Source of the DNA: Acrasis kona
Taxonomy: Eukaryota > Heterolobosea > Eutetramitea > Acrasida > Acrasidae
Reading direction: 5' to 3'
Assembly: GCA_026419775.2 (NCBI GenBank)
Contig: JAOPGA020000991.1
Location: forward strand, 1-36,070
DNA: 36,070 nt
How positions within the stretch are numbered: the first letter of the stretch is position 1; every line of letters begins with the position of its first letter. The notes below the pieces were generated by a model. That model did not search any database, was not told the DNA's origin, and was given only the letters and a program-made list of their open reading frames with translations. This document shows positions 22,001-30,942 of this stretch, piece by piece. A program made the position numbers and the translations under genes.

Positions 22001-22383
22001 GTAAAGGTTAAATCGTGCGTCTTGTTTCTACTTAGGTTTCTTGCAACATTGAATTTTCTGCGAATTACAATTGCAAGTAAACCCTCGTTGGACCGATAAG
22101 GTTGATGAATAATGCACCTAATGTTCTCGAATGGAATCCTTTTTGGGTCGGTCCCATCGCTCGAATTTGTTTTGGATATGATGAGGCACTGTGGAGTTAT
22201 GGAAATAATCTTCGTCTCCCTGTTGGCAGTTGTGGTGTCAGCATCTGCCAAGAGCAATATAGGCTCCGGAATTTTTTGTGGCTGTGCATCATTTAATTGT
22301 AAAACTTGGTCTGCGTAATCATTCCATAAAACTTCGTTAGACCTATCGATAGAAGGACTCCTAATATCTGTCCTTGTCCCCAT
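19031..22383 (-). CDS. Motorless myosin TH1-like protein with C-terminal C2 domain
   Basis: Four exons, 21888-22383, 21786-21850, 21368-21747 and 19031-21326, with introns of 37, 38 and 41 nt, give 1078 residues. Start is the ATG at 22383. Residues about 40-165 and 185-330 resemble myosin-I tail homology 1 (PH-like, lipid-binding) units: KIISITPQCLIISK with PFENIRCIIH, then MITDKAFYLIDITS with VALKDIERIHL and later FALIVPSEYDMYL. A helical middle region follows without known motifs. The last 140 or so residues are a C2 domain with complete Ca-binding aspartates (RDWNGRSDPY, WDHDMMSSDDFMG). No motor domain exists upstream; the next gene is an inositol phosphatase. It probably binds phosphoinositide membranes in a Ca-dependent way. 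Confidence 0.7.
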
Positions 22384-22462
22384 CCGACAATTCGTCAAAA
22401 ATCAAAAAGTAGATGACATCAAATGTCAAGAATATTACAATATTTTTATTCATGTTACAATT

Positions 22463-24950
22463 TCAGAACCTGTCCTGAGAGTTCCAAACTTTATTTTTCA
22501 TACTTCTTCTGGGTTGTCCCACATTGCCTTGAGCATAAAAGTCATCAGTAACGGAAGGGCCGGCATCAAAATCAACACTGTCCCAATCAATTTCACCATC
22601 TCCGAATGGATCCGCAACGTTGTTGTTAATGTTCTGTGTGGCATTGCTTTGTTTCTCTACTCTAACGTCTTTTATACTTGGACGCAACGCTACGCTAGGT
22701 ACTGGTGGACTTCCAGCAGACAACTTTCTGACTGGTTGTGATGGCGGAGGTGTGTTAAACTGAGGTTGCGAAGGATGGTTGTAAGCAACTGGCGGCGGTG
22801 CTGGTTTGTTTTGGTATTGAGGTGGAGGTGTTACGAAAGGAGTTGTGGTGTTTTGTGGAAGTGACTGTCTTTGTGGTGGTAAAGCTGGTCTCAATGGTTG
22901 TTGAATATGACTGTTGCTTTGTCTTTGATGACCGTTAGTGATGTTGTTTGCGTTCCATTGTGGGGGTTGTTGATATTGAGGTTGACTGTTTGTAATGTTA
23001 TTATTTGTGTTCCATTGGGGAGCGTTGTTTTGAGGTGGAGGAGTTGAATCTCTACTACGAGAGGGAACCATTGGAGGTCTAGCCGGAAGGTTTGTTGGTT
23101 GATTTGGCAATTGTCTTGTGGGAGGTTGCATTGTGGATGGTTGCGAAGGTAATTGTCTTGGTGACGGTTGCGGTAATGGTTGTCTTGGTGATAATTGTAC
23201 ATGATGTCTTGGTGAAGGTTGCAAGTTTTGTGTTGAAGGTGGAGGTTGACTTGATGTAGGAACTATCGGCATTCTCAACGGAGATGGTGTTTGTGTCGGC
23301 ATGAACAGATTGGTCTCGACGGTTGATGTTTTCGGCTGCAACATTCCTGATGGAGATGCGGACCAATTATGGTCAGGTACCAACTTCATGGAATTTCGTT
23401 GATGTGTTGATTGTCTCGGTGGACTTGGTTCATTGGTCCAATCCAAATCATTTGTAAGCTGATTGTTGGGTTTGACACCTGGTGAGGAGGACCTTAAATC
23501 GTTCGGTGCGTTTCTATCAGGTACCAAAACAGTTGAATCCGAAGGTTCGTCGAAGAAAAAGTCCAAAGAACTAGGTACGTTGATCTGATCTTGCGCTTTG
23601 ACATAATCTAATGCTGACTCTACCGCTGCAAGAGCTCTTTGACGTAAATAACTTGGTGGTGGCGGTGGCTTTCTTGACACCACATTGATTTGGTCAGAAG
23701 GTGGACTTGTCTCCAAGATGGAGTCTTCATGCAGTTTGCTTGCAGATCGATCTTGTGGTGCTTCGAGAAGATCACCGACAGGAACACTAAATACACTGCT
23801 GACTGGTTTGTGGTCGGATAAAAGTGATTCGCTCCTTCCGTAGAACAATTGTTCTATTTGTTCTGAAATGTTTGATCTGTAGAAGATACGATCTGTCCAA
23901 CTGGGAATGCGCTCTTTGCCAGTATTGACTTCACTACTTGTGGTCATGCGTACAATTCCGCTCTTTAAATCTCTTTTCTTCTGCTTGGCTTCTTCACATG
24001 CGTAATCATTGGTGCCAGTGAGGTACTTGTAAGTTGGTGCAAAATCAATGGCTCCTTCAATGTAGCCTTGAAGAATTTTTCCTCTTTTCATTTCATTAGT
24101 GAGCTGATCGCACATTCTTAAAACTGTCCAACGTTTGTCCTCTACTTTTTGACGAATCTGCTCAAAAGTAAAGTTGGAGTGTTCCGTGGAGATGCGATAA
24201 TTAAAGTCACCCATTAAAAAGGTGTAACTTGGTGGAATTAGAATAATAGCTATAAATAAAAACTTACTCGTGATCTTTGACAAACATGTCGTCTCGACTT
24301 GAGGATACCTCGTCTTCAATGTCCATTTTAACGTGAAACTCAGCGTTGCCACCAGCAGAAGAATAATGAGAACGAAAAGTGAATCTTGTTTTGGCAAGAA
24401 TCGAATTTAGACTTTGGTTTCTTTGAAGCAGGTTGTGCTGATGTGCTGCAAGATGCATGTTTATGAAACAAAAACTTCTATTAAACAGGTCGAAGCGGAG
24501 CGCTATACTACCCTTGTTTCCCAATCCAACAAAACCTTCTCTCATGATAAAGTGCTTCAAGTCTCTTATACACCTTGAGTGGTCTCTCCTAACAAATATA
24601 ACCAAGCATATTCCCACCAACTGAATCATGCAGATTTGTTTATATTTGTTTTCAGTAGTCTCGAAGACAGCATGTAAAGTGTGCTCCCACTTCCACATTT
24701 GCTCGGTCTCCTCTTTCAACATTGCCTTCGCACTCATATCAATCTCTTGCAGTCCAATCGCATAAATGTCTGCTTCTCCATGCTTTTCAATCTTCATTAA
24801 GGTTCTCAAGTCTGTAATTAATTGGTTCTTTAGCGGTGACCTTATACGGTTGGGGCTATCATCACTTTGTAAGTTGCTGTTCCCAGATACAATATCAGGG
24901 TCTTGAGAGTTGACATTCCATGTACAACAAACCACGTTCAGGTTCGCCAT
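22463..24950 (-). CDS. Inositol polyphosphate 5-phosphatase with Pro/Gln-rich tail
   Basis: Two exons, 24268-24950 and 22463-24227, with a 40-nt intron, give 815 residues. The catalytic IPPc domain has IGLQEIDMSAKAML, GLGNKGSIALRF, NMHLAAHQ, the GDFNYRI motif (formed just after the splice), RIPSWTDRIFYRS and LLSDHKPVSSVF, so all core catalytic residues are intact. It should remove the 5-phosphate from PI(4,5)P2 or PI(3,4,5)P3. There is no Sac1 domain, and no RhoGAP domain as in OCRL. The second half is a low-complexity Pro/Gln/Ser tail ending with DPFGDGEIDWDSVDF, a DPF-type motif that may bind clathrin adaptors. A role in endocytosis like synaptojanin is inferred. It lies in tandem with the TH1/C2 gene. 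Confidence 0.9.
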
Positions 24951-25557
24951 GATTTGTACAAATTTGGATTGTAACGTTTTTCATAATTTTGTCTACAACT
25001 CGCGAAGGGATCCACACATCAAACTTTATTAAATTAATGCAGTTGGATAGTATGTTAAGATGGATTTAAAATCGTTATGACATATATTATCAGAAAAGGA
25101 ATTTTATTAGGGACCTAAAGCATCAAAATGCAACTTTATCAATAAAATTTTCATCTTCTTTGAAGTGCCTTATAATTTCCTTTCCTACAGCAACTAACCA
25201 TCGCGCACATAAATCTATATGTCTGGTTATTTAATAGCTTTGATTTAATCCGTCTGATTTTGATTGGTGGTTTGTCATCCCTTATTAATAATGAGCTCTT
25301 CTCTAATTACTAATATCCATCAATTAATATAATGTAGTAAGCTTTTATGTTAATTAGACGATCTAGGCCCCTTTCCGACTACTGCTCATATCAACGATAC
25401 CAAATTAATATACTTCATTTCAAACGTTGTACAGTCGCACAATCAAAAAAGTTGTTCATGTGTGCTTCTTCATGTTTCTGAGCTCTTGGGTTGACCATCA
25501 CGGAATGTGTCTATTTTTAATCAAGATCAAACATTGTTTTAATATTTTCCAAACAAC
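24951..25557. other. Divergent intergenic region with possible minus-strand remnant
   Basis: This 607-bp AT-rich gap separates the 5-phosphatase (minus) and RPT5 (plus) starts and should contain both promoters. On the minus strand 25123-25290 has coding-like text in two overlapping frames: KPPIKIRRIKSKLLN, then after a shift RWLVAVGKEIIRHFKEDE, ending in a stop at 25123. This may be an eroded exon. No RNA gene was seen. Confidence 0.35.
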
Positions 25558-26847
25558 ATGACCGACGCAAGAGCAAAAACTTGGACCAGAAAGGAGGAAC
25601 TAGATGTATTCGGAGAAGACATCGCCCAATCAACAACGGAAGAGATTGAACACAGAGTGAGATTGCTAGATAACGAAGTTCGCGTGTTCAAGAACGAGAA
25701 GAGCCGCATGTCACATGAAGAGTCCACAATGAACGAAAAAATCAAAGAAAATAACGAAAAGATCAAACTAAACAAGCAACTCCCATATCTAGTAGCAAAT
25801 GTAGTAGAGATCCTACCAAACCAAGAAGACGAAGATGCCGTCGAAGATGGAAGCAACATTGATTTGGACGCACAAAGAAAAGGAAAGAGCGTGGTCATCA
25901 AAACATCAACAAGACAAACAATCTTTCTCCCAGTCGTCGGTCTAGTGGAAGCCGACAGTCTAAAGCCAGGCGATCTAGTCGGAGTAAACAAGGATAGTTA
26001 TTTAATTTTAGACATGTTACCCACAGAATACGATTCGCGCGTCAAGGCCATGGAAGTCGACGAGAGACCCACAGAAGATTACAGCGAAGTCGGCGGGTTG
26101 GATAAACAAATCGTAGAGTTGAGAGAAGCAGTCGTCTTGCCAATGATTTATGCCGATCGCTTCAAGGCCATCGGCATCACGCCTCCCAAAGGAGTTTTGC
26201 TTTATGGAGCTCCAGGAACCGGAAAGACTCTTTTGGCGAGAGCATGTGCAGCTCAAACCAAGAGCACGTTCTTGAAATTAGCAGGACCTCAATTGGTCCA
26301 GATGTTCATCGGAGATGGTGCCAAATTAGTGAGAGATGCCTTCGAATTGGCCAAAGAAAAAGCACCGGCCATCATTTTCATCGACGAGTTGGATGCCATC
26401 GGCACCAGACGTTTCGATTCGGATAAATCGGGAGACAGAGAGGTACAAAGAACAATGTTGGAATTGTTGAATCAGATGGATGGATTCGGAACCGATACTC
26501 GCATCAAGGTGATCGCCGCGACGAACAGAATCGACATTTTGGACCCTGCGCTGTTGCGTAGCGGACGTTTGGATCGTAAAGTTGAATTTCCGCTGCCAGA
26601 CGAAGGCGCGAGAGCAAAAATCATACGCATTCACGCTAGAAAGATGAATACTTCTCCCGATGTGAATTATGAAGAATTGGCGAGGTCATGTGAAGATTTT
26701 AATGGAGCTCAATTAAAAGCTGTTTGTGTAGAGGCTGGCATGTTGGCGTTAAGGAGGGATGGAACCGAAATTTCGCACGAAGATTTTATGGAGGGCATCA
26801 ATGCCGTTCAAGTCAAGAAGAAGGCTTCGTTGAATTATTATGCTTAA
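25558..26847 (+). CDS. RPT5: 26S proteasome regulatory ATPase Rpt5 (PSMC3 type)
   Basis: Single exon, 429 residues, with a leading coiled coil (about residues 25-70), an OB region and an AAA+ module. Walker A is GAPGTGKT; Walker B is [11 protein letters not shown]; arginine-finger region [11 protein letters not shown]. The pore-loop aromatic lies in the QMFIGDGAK segment. The C terminus ends NYYA, an HbYX motif that docks into the 20S alpha ring, as in Rpt5. The protein unfolds ubiquitylated substrates as part of the 19S base. The gene has no intron, and codon use is moderately biased. Assignment to Rpt5 rather than other Rpt subunits follows from the N-terminal sequence and the LNYYA tail. 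Confidence 0.93.
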   Translation: MTDARAKTWTRKEELDVFGEDIAQSTTEEIEHRVRLLDNEVRVFKNEKSRMSHEESTMNEKIKENNEKIKLNKQLPYLVANVVEILPNQEDEDAVEDGSNIDLDAQRKGKSVVIKTSTRQTIFLPVVGLVEADSLKPGDLVGVNKDSYLILDMLPTEYDSRVKAMEVDERPTEDYSEVGGLDKQIVELREAVVLPMIYADRFKAIGITPPKGVLLYGAPGTGKTLLARACAAQTKSTFLKLAGPQLVQMFIGDGAKLVRDAFELAKEKAPAIIFIDELDAIGTRRFDSDKSGDREVQRTMLELLNQMDGFGTDTRIKVIAATNRIDILDPALLRSGRLDRKVEFPLPDEGARAKIIRIHARKMNTSPDVNYEELARSCEDFNGAQLKAVCVEAGMLALRRDGTEISHEDFMEGINAVQVKKKASLNYYA

Positions 26848-26908
26848 ATAAAACATTTAAAAATTGTAAAATCAGAATTCTTGTTCCTTTGTTATAAAAA
26901 TAGATTTC

Positions 26909-28000
26909 ATGTTGGAGTCGTTCGTGATTGTTGTGGTGCTTGTTGTTGGCGTGATTTTGTTGATTGCGACCAACATACATTACTTTGGTAGAGATGAAAG
27001 GAAGAACGTGGAGAAATTTGAAAAATGTGGAGATGATTTGAAAGTAATTAAAGCAGGTGATTATTTGCAGGAGGATTTTCGTAGTTCAAGGACATTACCG
27101 CAGAATAAATACTTTGTGCGCGTGGCGAACATGAATATACAATTAGGAGTTAACATTGACTTGATCATGTCAGAGCTTAATGAGTTGGATTGCGACTTGA
27201 TTATACTCCAACAAGTAGCTGTAAACGTATCGCAGTCCAACTATATTGATACAGGGAAAGAGATTGCCAAGTCACTCAACCTAAACTACATTTTTGTATG
27301 TGAGGAGGTAAACAAGAACCCCAACACAATAAAGACAAAAAGTATGATTGGGAATGCAATCTTGACAAAGTTTGACATTAAAGATGTTGATTTGATTCTG
27401 CTGCAATGTAAACAAAAAAATTCTGTTTATGGTGTCCATATAGACCATAAGGAATGTAATAAAATACATGCATCTCCTGCTGTTACTTTATCTCATAAAG
27501 ATGATAAATTGATCCAATGCTTTTGTCTAAATCTTGATAAACATTATACCGGTGTAGACGGTAGGAAGGATACTGTTCAAGAAGTCATAGATTACGCTAA
27601 TACAAGCAAGAAGGATGGTGTTTATCAGATGATTGTTGGAAATCTGAACACAATTTGTACTGGAGTTAAGAAATTTGAGATTCCAAAAGTGTCTCCTGAT
27701 TTGAAGTCTACATTCGGCAACTTTATGAAGACAGAAGCAGAGTTCTTAGATAAAACAATAAACAAAGCCGGATTTTTCGATCCATTCGGAAAGAAATCTT
27801 TCACGAACTGGATTCCTTTCAAGTGGTTTATGTCTGATTGCGACGCAAGTGCAACAAGTAAAAATGGCTCTTATGCCGCCAAATTAGATTGGATTCTCGC
27901 CAGACGGACGGAAATGAAAGACATTGATAGGGGAGTGAGGTGCACAAACCTTGAGAGAAGATTAATTTATGCTGACCTTGAATTTTTGAATAAACAATAA
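26909..28000 (+). CDS. Membrane-anchored EEP-fold protein with substituted catalytic residues
   Basis: Single exon, 363 residues, starting with a signal anchor (FVIVVVLVVGVILLIATNI). The remainder follows the endonuclease/exonuclease/phosphatase fold: VRVANMNIQ at 70-78, LDCDLIILQQV at 93-103, MIGNAILTKFDI at 146-157, MIVGNLNT at 241-248 and KLDWILARR at 325-333, ending NLERRLIYADLEF. Key residues differ from active members: the metal-binding Glu of LQE is Gln102, the GDFN aspartate is Asn245, and the terminal S-D-H is Leu-Glu-Arg. The protein is therefore predicted to be catalytically inactive. It may sense or scaffold a phosphorylated ligand at a membrane. It lies 61 bp after the RPT5 stop. 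Confidence 0.6.
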   Translation: MLESFVIVVVLVVGVILLIATNIHYFGRDERKNVEKFEKCGDDLKVIKAGDYLQEDFRSSRTLPQNKYFVRVANMNIQLGVNIDLIMSELNELDCDLIILQQVAVNVSQSNYIDTGKEIAKSLNLNYIFVCEEVNKNPNTIKTKSMIGNAILTKFDIKDVDLILLQCKQKNSVYGVHIDHKECNKIHASPAVTLSHKDDKLIQCFCLNLDKHYTGVDGRKDTVQEVIDYANTSKKDGVYQMIVGNLNTICTGVKKFEIPKVSPDLKSTFGNFMKTEAEFLDKTINKAGFFDPFGKKSFTNWIPFKWFMSDCDASATSKNGSYAAKLDWILARRTEMKDIDRGVRCTNLERRLIYADLEFLNKQ

Positions 28001-28308
28001 TTATTACATTTTGTGGCCCTCTGCGTTCTGCATTTGATGTGTGACCTATACATTTTAAATTAACAAAAACTGTAACGATTGAGAACATGTCCTAATATTA
28101 AATTATAATATCCGCGTTGATCGTAGTGGTAGCAGGGGTGGCATTTGAGGATTGACTTTGAACATTGAAGTGCTACCTTTATTGTAAAAAACTCAATTTA
28201 GCCAATCCGGGACATTTCACAGATTGAATTTCGAAAAACTTTCGTCACAACTCACACAAGAAAACGTATGTGTATTTTGCGTCACACGACATTCAACTAA
28301 CGATGTAG
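28001..28308 (+). promoter_or_regulatory. Upstream region of eS30 with ATG-TAG start-stop element
   Basis: This 308-bp gap holds the 5' region of eS30. Just before the eS30 ATG at 28309 lie an ATG at 28303 and an in-frame TAG at 28306, so ATGTAGATG places a minimal start-stop upstream reading frame directly against the coding start. If the transcript begins upstream, ribosomes meet this element first. No other feature seen. Confidence 0.5.
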
Positions 28309-28563
28309 ATGGGAAAAGTTCACGGTTCATTGGCTCGTGCCGGTAAAGTTAAGTCACAAACACCAAAAGTTGAAAAGCAGGCCGACAAGAAGGTCCCAGT
28401 TGTTGGCAGAGCCAAGAAGAGGTTCCAATACAACAAGCGTTATGCCGCAGTAAAGGCAGGCACTGACCCCAAGAGAATTAAGGCCAACTCTCAACTCCAA
28501 CAACAAGCCGCCAAGTTGCAAAAGGAGGAGCAAGCCGCCAGAATTGCTGCCAAGAAGAAGTAA
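28309..28563 (+). CDS. RPS30: 40S ribosomal protein eS30 with atypical C-terminal tail
   Basis: Single exon, 84 residues. The first half is clear eS30 ([20 protein letters not shown] and [13 protein letters not shown]). There is no ubiquitin-like FUBI domain in front, so the protein is free-standing as in yeast rather than a fusion as in animals. From about residue 46 the usual S30 ending is replaced by a Lys/Gln/Ala-rich helix-prone stretch ([20 protein letters not shown] and a [13 protein letters not shown] end), making the protein longer than the usual 59-63. eS30 sits near the mRNA entry and A-site shoulder of the 40S subunit. The stop lies 84 bp from the stop of the convergent membrane-protein gene. 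Confidence 0.9.
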   Translation: MGKVHGSLARAGKVKSQTPKVEKQADKKVPVVGRAKKRFQYNKRYAAVKAGTDPKRIKANSQLQQQAAKLQKEEQAARIAAKKK

Positions 28564-28647
28564 ACAACTTTATATTTGTATAAACGCAAATTGAAAAACT
28601 TTTAATTTATTGACTGTTGTTATATACATACTTTTATTTATTGATAA

Positions 28648-30055
28648 TCATTTGAATGATACAACACTTGCATTTAATCGCCCTAACATGACAAACAGAT
28701 CCTTTCTCTTCTGAGCCAAACAATTCATTAAAAGGTCGGTGACTTCATCTACATTTAGACCTTCAAGTATAGGTGTTTCAAAAGCCAAGTTGAACAACCG
28801 CTTGATTGTCCATCTTCGATCTTCTTCAGGATCACTATTCGTAGTCACAGGAATAATAATACGTCTCTCCCTTTCATGTGTTGTCGTTTTAAAGTAAACC
28901 CACTGTTGGTGATATGGCATGTGCGAAAATGTTTCAATTGATGTTGCTGAGTGCACTGATTGCAAGTCGTCGAAAGAGATGCAGGGCGGTCTTTTCACAC
29001 ACTCCCAAGAACAATCCTCCGATAATAAAATGTGAATCTCATTTTTGATATCCTTGTTAATGTTCCGCTCGTACTGTTCCAAACAAACACGACTCAGAAC
29101 AATTCTATTCAAATTAACAAACGAATTTCAAAAATGTTTCTTACCCATAGTCATTGTACCACAACACTTTGTTAGTTATGTAGACTGCGTGCACAATACT
29201 CAATATGGGTGTGAATGCTTTAAACACCAAAACAAGCAAACTCGTGAAGAAAGGTATGGAGCTGCTCCATAAAAAATAATAATCCCTTCTACGTGATGAG
29301 TCTACAATAAAAAGAATAGTAGTCAAAATGTAGAGTTGAAGACATAAAATTTCAAATGCTACAGGGACATAAAGAAACACACTCGAGGAAATATTTTTAA
29401 AAGGAAATATAGATAACTTGCTGGGAAGGGGATGGAGCTCTGCATTTTTAGGATCAACATTTTTAGTCTTCTTCTCTTCAACGGACAGGTCCTTCATTGT
29501 CTTCTTTTGATGTTTTTCAATGTCAAACCCCGAGGCTTGATATTCACCATCAGCAACAAAAACATCGTGGGCAAAAGTTATTGAATCTTCGCCATCCTCA
29601 TTTTCACTATCATATTCGTGTATAGGTATAATAGGGACTGGGGTAGTTTTCTTCTGCAGTTTAATGGCAGCCTCTGACCTCTTTTGTTCTAGCACACGTT
29701 TTCTTGTAAGTTCGTTTAGTGAGCTTTCCCTAATAATTAGCTCGCGAACTACATAGAATACAGGCATGGCCGTCATTAAAGAAGTGATTAGTATAATCGT
29801 TGTGCCATATATAATAGTAAGTGTTTGAAGATTCGGATATATCATCATGTAGAGTGCACTCATAATACATCTGACTACAAGGTGGTTGATAACAGATATC
29901 ATCCTAACACCTCTCCCTGGAAGGTAATTACCTCTATTCTCTGGAGATGTTAGAAGATCACCTGTGTACTCCGGTAGTGCTATTATTTCTGTTTCGTCTT
30001 GTGGTGTGAGAGATAGAGACTCGAGCCCGTCACTCTTTGGGGATGGCACATCCAT
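28648..30055 (-). CDS. Multi-pass membrane protein of unknown function
   Basis: Two exons, 29145-30055 and 28648-29104, with a 40-nt intron (GTAAGA...ATAG) splitting a glycine codon, give 455 residues. Early hydrophobic segments lie around residues 50-105 (SALYMMIYPNLQTLTIIYG, TTIILITSLMTAMPVFYVV). A long charged hydrophilic loop (about 110-205) and more hydrophobic segments (SVFLYVPVAFEILCLQLYI, SSIPFFTSLLVLVFKAFTPI) follow. The C-terminal 150 residues are soluble and acidic. Start is the first ATG. I do not recognise a family. The layout resembles a four-span protein with a cytoplasmic domain at each end. Confidence 0.7.
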
Positions 30056-30485
30056 CTGCTACCAATTACAATATTGAAAATAACGAAAGGATCCAAAATG
30101 TATAGGAGAAGGTGCGAAGGAATTGGTGACATGAATAGACTCAGTTTAGCAACAACAATCTACTATACTGCTGATTAGAATACTTTGAGAAGAAGGCCAG
30201 GAATAAAATAGAATTTATTTGGATTCTTGAGTTCAATTTTGCTATCCTAGGTATGTACTCACATTAAGTTATGTGTACGGCCACACTACAGTGAACATAC
30301 CTGTTCCGGTCACTTTACAGAAGTCAAACACTGTCAGGCCTCTTTAGTACTCTAGTTGGAGACGATAGGGGAACCAGAGGTGCTGTACGCTTTTGTCTCT
30401 CAAATTACTCTTCATGTGGTCGGATTGGCAGTCTTATCATTATTGACAAAATCTGTTGTAAGGATCACCAAAAGATACAGAAAAC
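30056..30485. other. Divergent intergenic region
   Basis: This 430-bp gap lies between two membrane-protein genes transcribed away from each other. An open stretch in another plus frame, 30356-30470, encodes a hydrophobic run (ITLHVVGLAVLSLLT). It lacks an ATG, and no splice I tried joins it to the downstream gene, so I treat it as chance or as a remnant. Confidence 0.35.
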
Positions 30486-30914
30486 ATGGGAATCCTCAGA
30501 AATTTGTTTATTGCAGAAGGACTTTTGATGAATGTAGGCACAGGAGCCTTCGCTATACTCGCAACAAAAATGTTCGTCGAGCAGTTATCTCCTGACCAGA
30601 TAGTTAATCAAGTAAATAAGAATGGCGAGCTGATCCACATAATGACTGGAATGTTTGGACTTTGTATGATCATCCTTGGTATTTTAGAAGCAATAATCTT
30701 CAGCCTCGCCACTCCAAGAATACAAAAGATCGCAGCCGCATTCTTATTCTTTGGAGACTTTATGCACGGAGCATGGATATACAATACATATTCTCCTTAT
30801 CCAGGAAACATGAAGCAAGTGCTATCTAACGTGATACCAATGGCCTCAGTGATGATCTTGAGGGTGTCATTCCTGCTCTCAAGCCAAAGTGATGTAAAAA
30901 TCAAAAATAAATAA
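30486..30914 (+). CDS. Small four-span membrane protein of unknown family
   Basis: Single exon, 142 residues, with about four hydrophobic segments: LLMNVGTGAFAILATKMF, HIMTGMFGLCMIILGILEAI, RIQKIAAAFLFFGDFMHGAW and NVIPMASVMILRVSFLLSS. The loops are short and the C terminus is basic (DVKIKNK). No charged or catalytic motif is evident. The start is the first ATG after an in-frame stop at about 30459. Size and topology resemble small tetraspan families such as DoxX-like proteins, but I cannot assign one. Its stop is only 28 bp from the stop of the convergent trefoil-like gene, so their 3' UTRs must overlap. Confidence 0.65.
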   Translation: MGILRNLFIAEGLLMNVGTGAFAILATKMFVEQLSPDQIVNQVNKNGELIHIMTGMFGLCMIILGILEAIIFSLATPRIQKIAAAFLFFGDFMHGAWIYNTYSPYPGNMKQVLSNVIPMASVMILRVSFLLSSQSDVKIKNK

Positions 30915-30942
30915 ATCAAGTACATTCCATTGTATAGGTTTG

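Noticed and set aside
22102-22318. Plus-strand open frames opposite the first exon of the TH1/C2 gene
   Set aside because: They are shadows of the minus-strand coding exon.
30356-30595. Hydrophobic open stretch upstream of and overlapping the four-span protein as a first exon
   Set aside because: It starts with TTG after a stop, and no GT-AG intron keeps frame into the ATG-started gene.
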